Shown: positions 61,336-64,000 of the stretch, in pieces | Position numbering within the stretch: position 1 is the stretch's first letter | How the letters are laid out: every line of letters begins with the position of its first letter | From: Flaccisagitta enflata | Taxonomy: Eukaryota; Chaetognatha; Sagittoidea; Aphragmophora | Length of the DNA: 64,000 nucleotides | Reading direction: 5' to 3' | NCBI GenBank assembly: GCA_965153355.1 | Contig: OZ231127.1 | Span: forward strand, 3,224,001 to 3,288,000 | Made by a program: the position numbers and the translations under genes | The notes under the pieces: model-generated | Seen by the model: the letters and a program-made list of their open reading frames with translations, nothing else | The model's database searches: none | What the model was told of the DNA's origin: nothing

Positions 61336-61511
61336 CAATAAGTCAATGCTGTCGATCACGAATGAAGGGAGCTTGTTTAATGTTCACCATTAAGAGTTAT
61401 TTGCCAGCATACCATCGTGGCCACCATCGCTTGCCGTGTGACGCCAAAGTACCATCATGGTCAATATTATTATTCTTCGTTTTTGTCAGATAGACAATTC
61501 TATTCAGTCTG

Positions 61512-62452
61512 TTCAGTCACTTACCATTCAGAGTTGCTTGCCATGTGACACCAACGATGCCTTCTTTGCCACCGCTTTGGACAACTGGAATTCAAATCTC
61601 CTCTGAAGTAAACTTACCATTCGGAATTGCAAGCCAGGTTGACGATGTTTGTTTGTTCCGTCACTTACCATTTAAAGTCGCTTGCTATGTGACACCAACA
61701 ATTCTTTGCCGCCGATTCGGACGACTGGAATTTGAATCTCCTCCGGAGTCAACTTACCATTCAGAGTTGCTTGCCATGTGACACCAATAATGCCTTCTTT
61801 GCCACCGCTTCGGATGACTGGAATTTGAATCTCCTCCGGAGTCAACTTACCTTTCAGAGTCCCTTGCCATGTGACACCAACAATGCCTTCTTTGCCGCCG
61901 CTTCGGATGACTGGAATTTTAAACTCCTCCGGAGTCAACTTACCATTCAGAGTTGCTTGCCATATGAAACCAACAATGCTGCCGCTTCGGACGACTGGAA
62001 TTTTAATCTCCTCCGGAGTCAACTTACAATTTAAAGTCGCTTGCTATGTGACACCAACAATGCCTTCTTTGCCGCTGCTTCGGACGACTGGAATTCGAAT
62101 CTCCTCCGGAGTTAACTTACCATCCATGTGAAACCAACAATGCTGCCGCTTCGGACGACTGGAATTCCAAACTCCCCTGAAGTCAACTTAGCATTCAGAG
62201 TTGCTTGCCATGTGACACCAACAATGCTGCCGCTTTGGACGACTGGAATTCCAATCTCCCCTGAAGTCAACTTACCATTCAGAGTTGCTTGTCATGTGAA
62301 ACCAACAATGCTGCCACTTTGGACGACTGGAATTCCAATCTCCCTTGAAGTCAACTTACCATTCAGAGTCGCTTGCCATGTGACACCAACAATGCCTTCT
62401 TTGCCACCGCTTCGGACAACTGGAATTCCAATCTCCCCAGAAGTCAACTTAC
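61512..62452 (-). repeat. Tandem 93-bp array copying the 3' edge and donor of exon 1
   Basis: About ten or eleven copies of a unit of roughly 93 bp (31 codons). Each carries a variant of the exon segment from LTPEEI to ATLNG, followed by a donor-like GTAAGT. Several copies lack 9 bases (an in-frame loss of GKE). Over at least 61672-62022 the frame stays open across unit junctions, because the donor bases themselves read as Gly-Lys before the next LTPEE. The leftmost copies are diverged and frame-broken. No acceptors are seen, so the copies look like alternative 5' splice sites rather than cassette exons. Confidence 0.85.
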
Positions 62453-62578
62453 CATTCAGAGTTGCTTGCCAAGTGACACCAACAATGCCTTCTTTGCCTC
62501 CGCTTCGGACAACTGGAATTCGAATCTCCTCCGGAGTCAGCTCTGGCTCTTCTTTCGTGAATCCAGAAATGTCGAATT
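62453..62578 (-). CDS. ADGRV1: ADGRV1-like exon 1 of window (Calx-beta, first half)
   Basis: About 42 residues including IPVVRSGGKEG and ending VTWQATLN, the start of a Calx-beta domain (basic turn followed by a VxW/VxY strand). The acceptor AG is at 62579-62580. The donor GTAAGT follows 62453. Entry phase needs one base from an upstream exon outside the window; exit carries one base. It joins exon 2 as ...ATLN-G-LPASHDV, which continues the domain naturally. Its 3' half and donor are repeated many times in the following intron. Confidence 0.83.
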
Positions 62579-62769
62579 CTGAGAATGAAAGGGAAAGGAA
62601 CGTGAATGCTGAGAGGTAAGGAAACTTAATTACACTTTACAGAATAGCGTAAGGTCAGATGGATTTCATTTCACACAAACGATCTGATGAAGCCAGAGAG
62701 AACCAAGGATCTAGTGCCATGATAGGCATGAGTTTGGGAGATTTGTGAGATGTAAGGTTTCTGACCAGA

Positions 62770-62787
62770 ACTTGAAAGAAAGAAAGA

Positions 62788-62854
<67 letters not shown>

Positions 62855-62945
62855 AACGAAAGAACGAAAGAACGAAAGAACGAAAGAACGAAAGAACGAA
62901 AGAAAGAAAGAAAGAAAGAAAGAAAGAACGAAAGAGAGAAAGAAT
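62770..62945. repeat. (GAAA)n(GCAA)n(GAAC)n microsatellite
   Basis: Compound tetranucleotide tract. 62580-62770 shows nothing recognised. About 62985-63045 ends with AGAAGTGCGAGGACGCACTT plus A-run, a further hairpin-end variant. Confidence 0.95.
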
Positions 62946-63044
62946 AAAAGCAAGGAAGGAAGACGTGCTTAGGAAATCCAGGGAGAGAAGAATAGACCGA
63001 TGGACATGACCTCTTATAGAAGTGCGAGGACGCACTTAAAAAGG

Positions 63045-63182
63045 AACAAGGCCAAGTAGGCCATAGGTGCGACGTGTAGATCCTCGAACGAATGTGTTAC
63101 CGACCAACCGACCGACCGACCAACCAACCGACGGACACAGCCAGTTATAGAGATGCTTTGTCGCACCTAGAATCATAGAATA
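63045..63182 (+). mobile_element. Foldback hairpin element, GGCC subfamily
   Basis: AACAAGGCCAAGTAGGCC start, AGGTGCGACGTGTAGATC, (ACCG)n. End TATAGAGATGCTTTGTCGCA then CCTAGAATC. The same 3' end recurs at 63905-63998. Confidence 0.7.
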
Positions 63183-63998
63183 GCAGCCCAAAGGCAGTAA
63201 GTGGTCAGCGGTACCCGTGCCCTGCTTGAGTAGGAAGTGATGAAGGTTGAGAGGGAGCAGGGCAGCGGCCCCGAAGGGGACGAAGTCCTGTAGAACACAG
63301 GGGGAATCTGTCCGTCCGTCCATCCGTTCGTCCGTCCATCCGTCCTGTTTGCCTTCCTTCTGTCCAGGATGCCCTGTTATTCAAATTTTCATTGAATATC
63401 AAGGAGAACTGACAAAAGGCAGAATATGGACAATGGTACCCTTGCCATTTTTGTATAGTTTGTAGGTTAAGTTGAGGCAGGAGCAGGCCAGAATCTGGGT
63501 CTCTGAGGCCAGAATCTGGGTCTCAGAGACCAATTTCTTGGTCTAAGAGGCAAGGATTTCAGTTTCTGAGGTCAGGATTTGGTCCTCTGAGGCTAGGATT
63601 TAGGTCTTTTAGGCCAGCACCTAGGTCTTGGAGGTCAGAATCTGGGTCCCAAAGGTCAGGATCTGGGTCTCTAAGGCTTGGATGTGGGTTTTTGGAGCCA
63701 GAATCTAAGTTTAAGGGGCCAAGATGATAGAACTCAGGCCAGAATTCAGGTTTTCTAGCCAGATAAGGCCCATTTTACCTGGTCTTGGGCCATTTTGCCT
63801 GGATTTGGCCAATTTTGGGCGGATTTGGACCATTTTGCTTGGATTTGGGCCATACAGTTTGGATTTGGGCCCCAAAGGAGACGAAGCCGAGGGTGGGGGG
63901 GAACGGACGGACGGACCGACCAACCGACCGACCGACCAACCAACCGACGGACACAGCCAGTTATAGAGATGCTTTGTCGCACCTAGAATCATAGAAAA
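63183..63998. mobile_element. Family-C element with GGCCAGAATCTGGGTCTC minisatellite interior, truncated by the window
   Basis: GGTCAGCGGTACCCGTGCCC, then GGGCAGCGGCCCCGAAGGGG near 63260. Then (GTCC)n, ~20-25-bp AGGCCAGAATCTGGGTCTCT units (63480-63720) and GGATTTGGGCCATTTTGCCT units (63760-63870), then a second GGCC-subfamily end. Confidence 0.65.
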
Positions 63999-64000
63999 AG

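Noticed and set aside
61672-62022. Separate 116-residue Calx-beta-like gene
   Set aside because: It is readthrough of the exon 1 donor array, not an independent gene.

Overview
Animal (metazoan) nuclear DNA. The evidence is an intron-rich gene with GT-AG splice sites, dense micro- and minisatellites, foldback elements, an LTR element and a Penelope-like retroelement remnant. The sequence does not fix the species; an invertebrate is likely.

One gene dominates. On the minus strand, from about 62.6 kb down to 0.3 kb, I could join 19 exons in a single open reading frame, about 10.9 kb of coding sequence and about 3,630 residues. Every exon-exon phase matches. They encode Calx-beta repeats, then a block of EAR/EPTP repeats (7.2-8.7 kb), then about 15 more Calx-beta repeats in one 6.2-kb exon, then a juxtamembrane stalk. 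Calx-beta plus EAR is the architecture of the giant adhesion GPCR ADGRV1 (VLGR1/GPR98/MASS1). The N-terminus lies beyond the right edge and the 7TM end beyond the left edge.

A second gene lies on the plus strand (33.1-41.9 kb), inside the 14.4-kb intron between ADGRV1 exons 9 and 10 as numbered here. It is an XK-related (Xkr) multipass membrane protein. Its long acidic repetitive tail is reached through three near-identical 93-nt exons and a 2.2-kb terminal exon; a shorter form stops in exon 3.

The rest is intron packed with repeats: (GA)n up to 1.5 kb, (CA/TG)n, (GAAA)n, (CAT)n, (ACGG)n, (GTT)n and (ATT)n; several families of small foldback/TIR elements; a 1.34-kb LTR element with identical LTRs and no coding genes; and a Penelope-like GIY-YIG endonuclease remnant with a hammerhead-ribozyme-like motif.

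Three patterns deserve attention. (1) At seven ADGRV1 exons the exon edge and its splice site have been copied, often in tandem arrays of 67-118 bp units, into the neighbouring intron. At exon 1 the 93-bp unit keeps the frame open. (2) Interspersed elements share one architecture but have different terminal hairpins, whose stems change in a compensated (covarying) way. (3) Microsatellites and elements abut splice sites so closely that they form the polypyrimidine tract or the sequence just after the donor.
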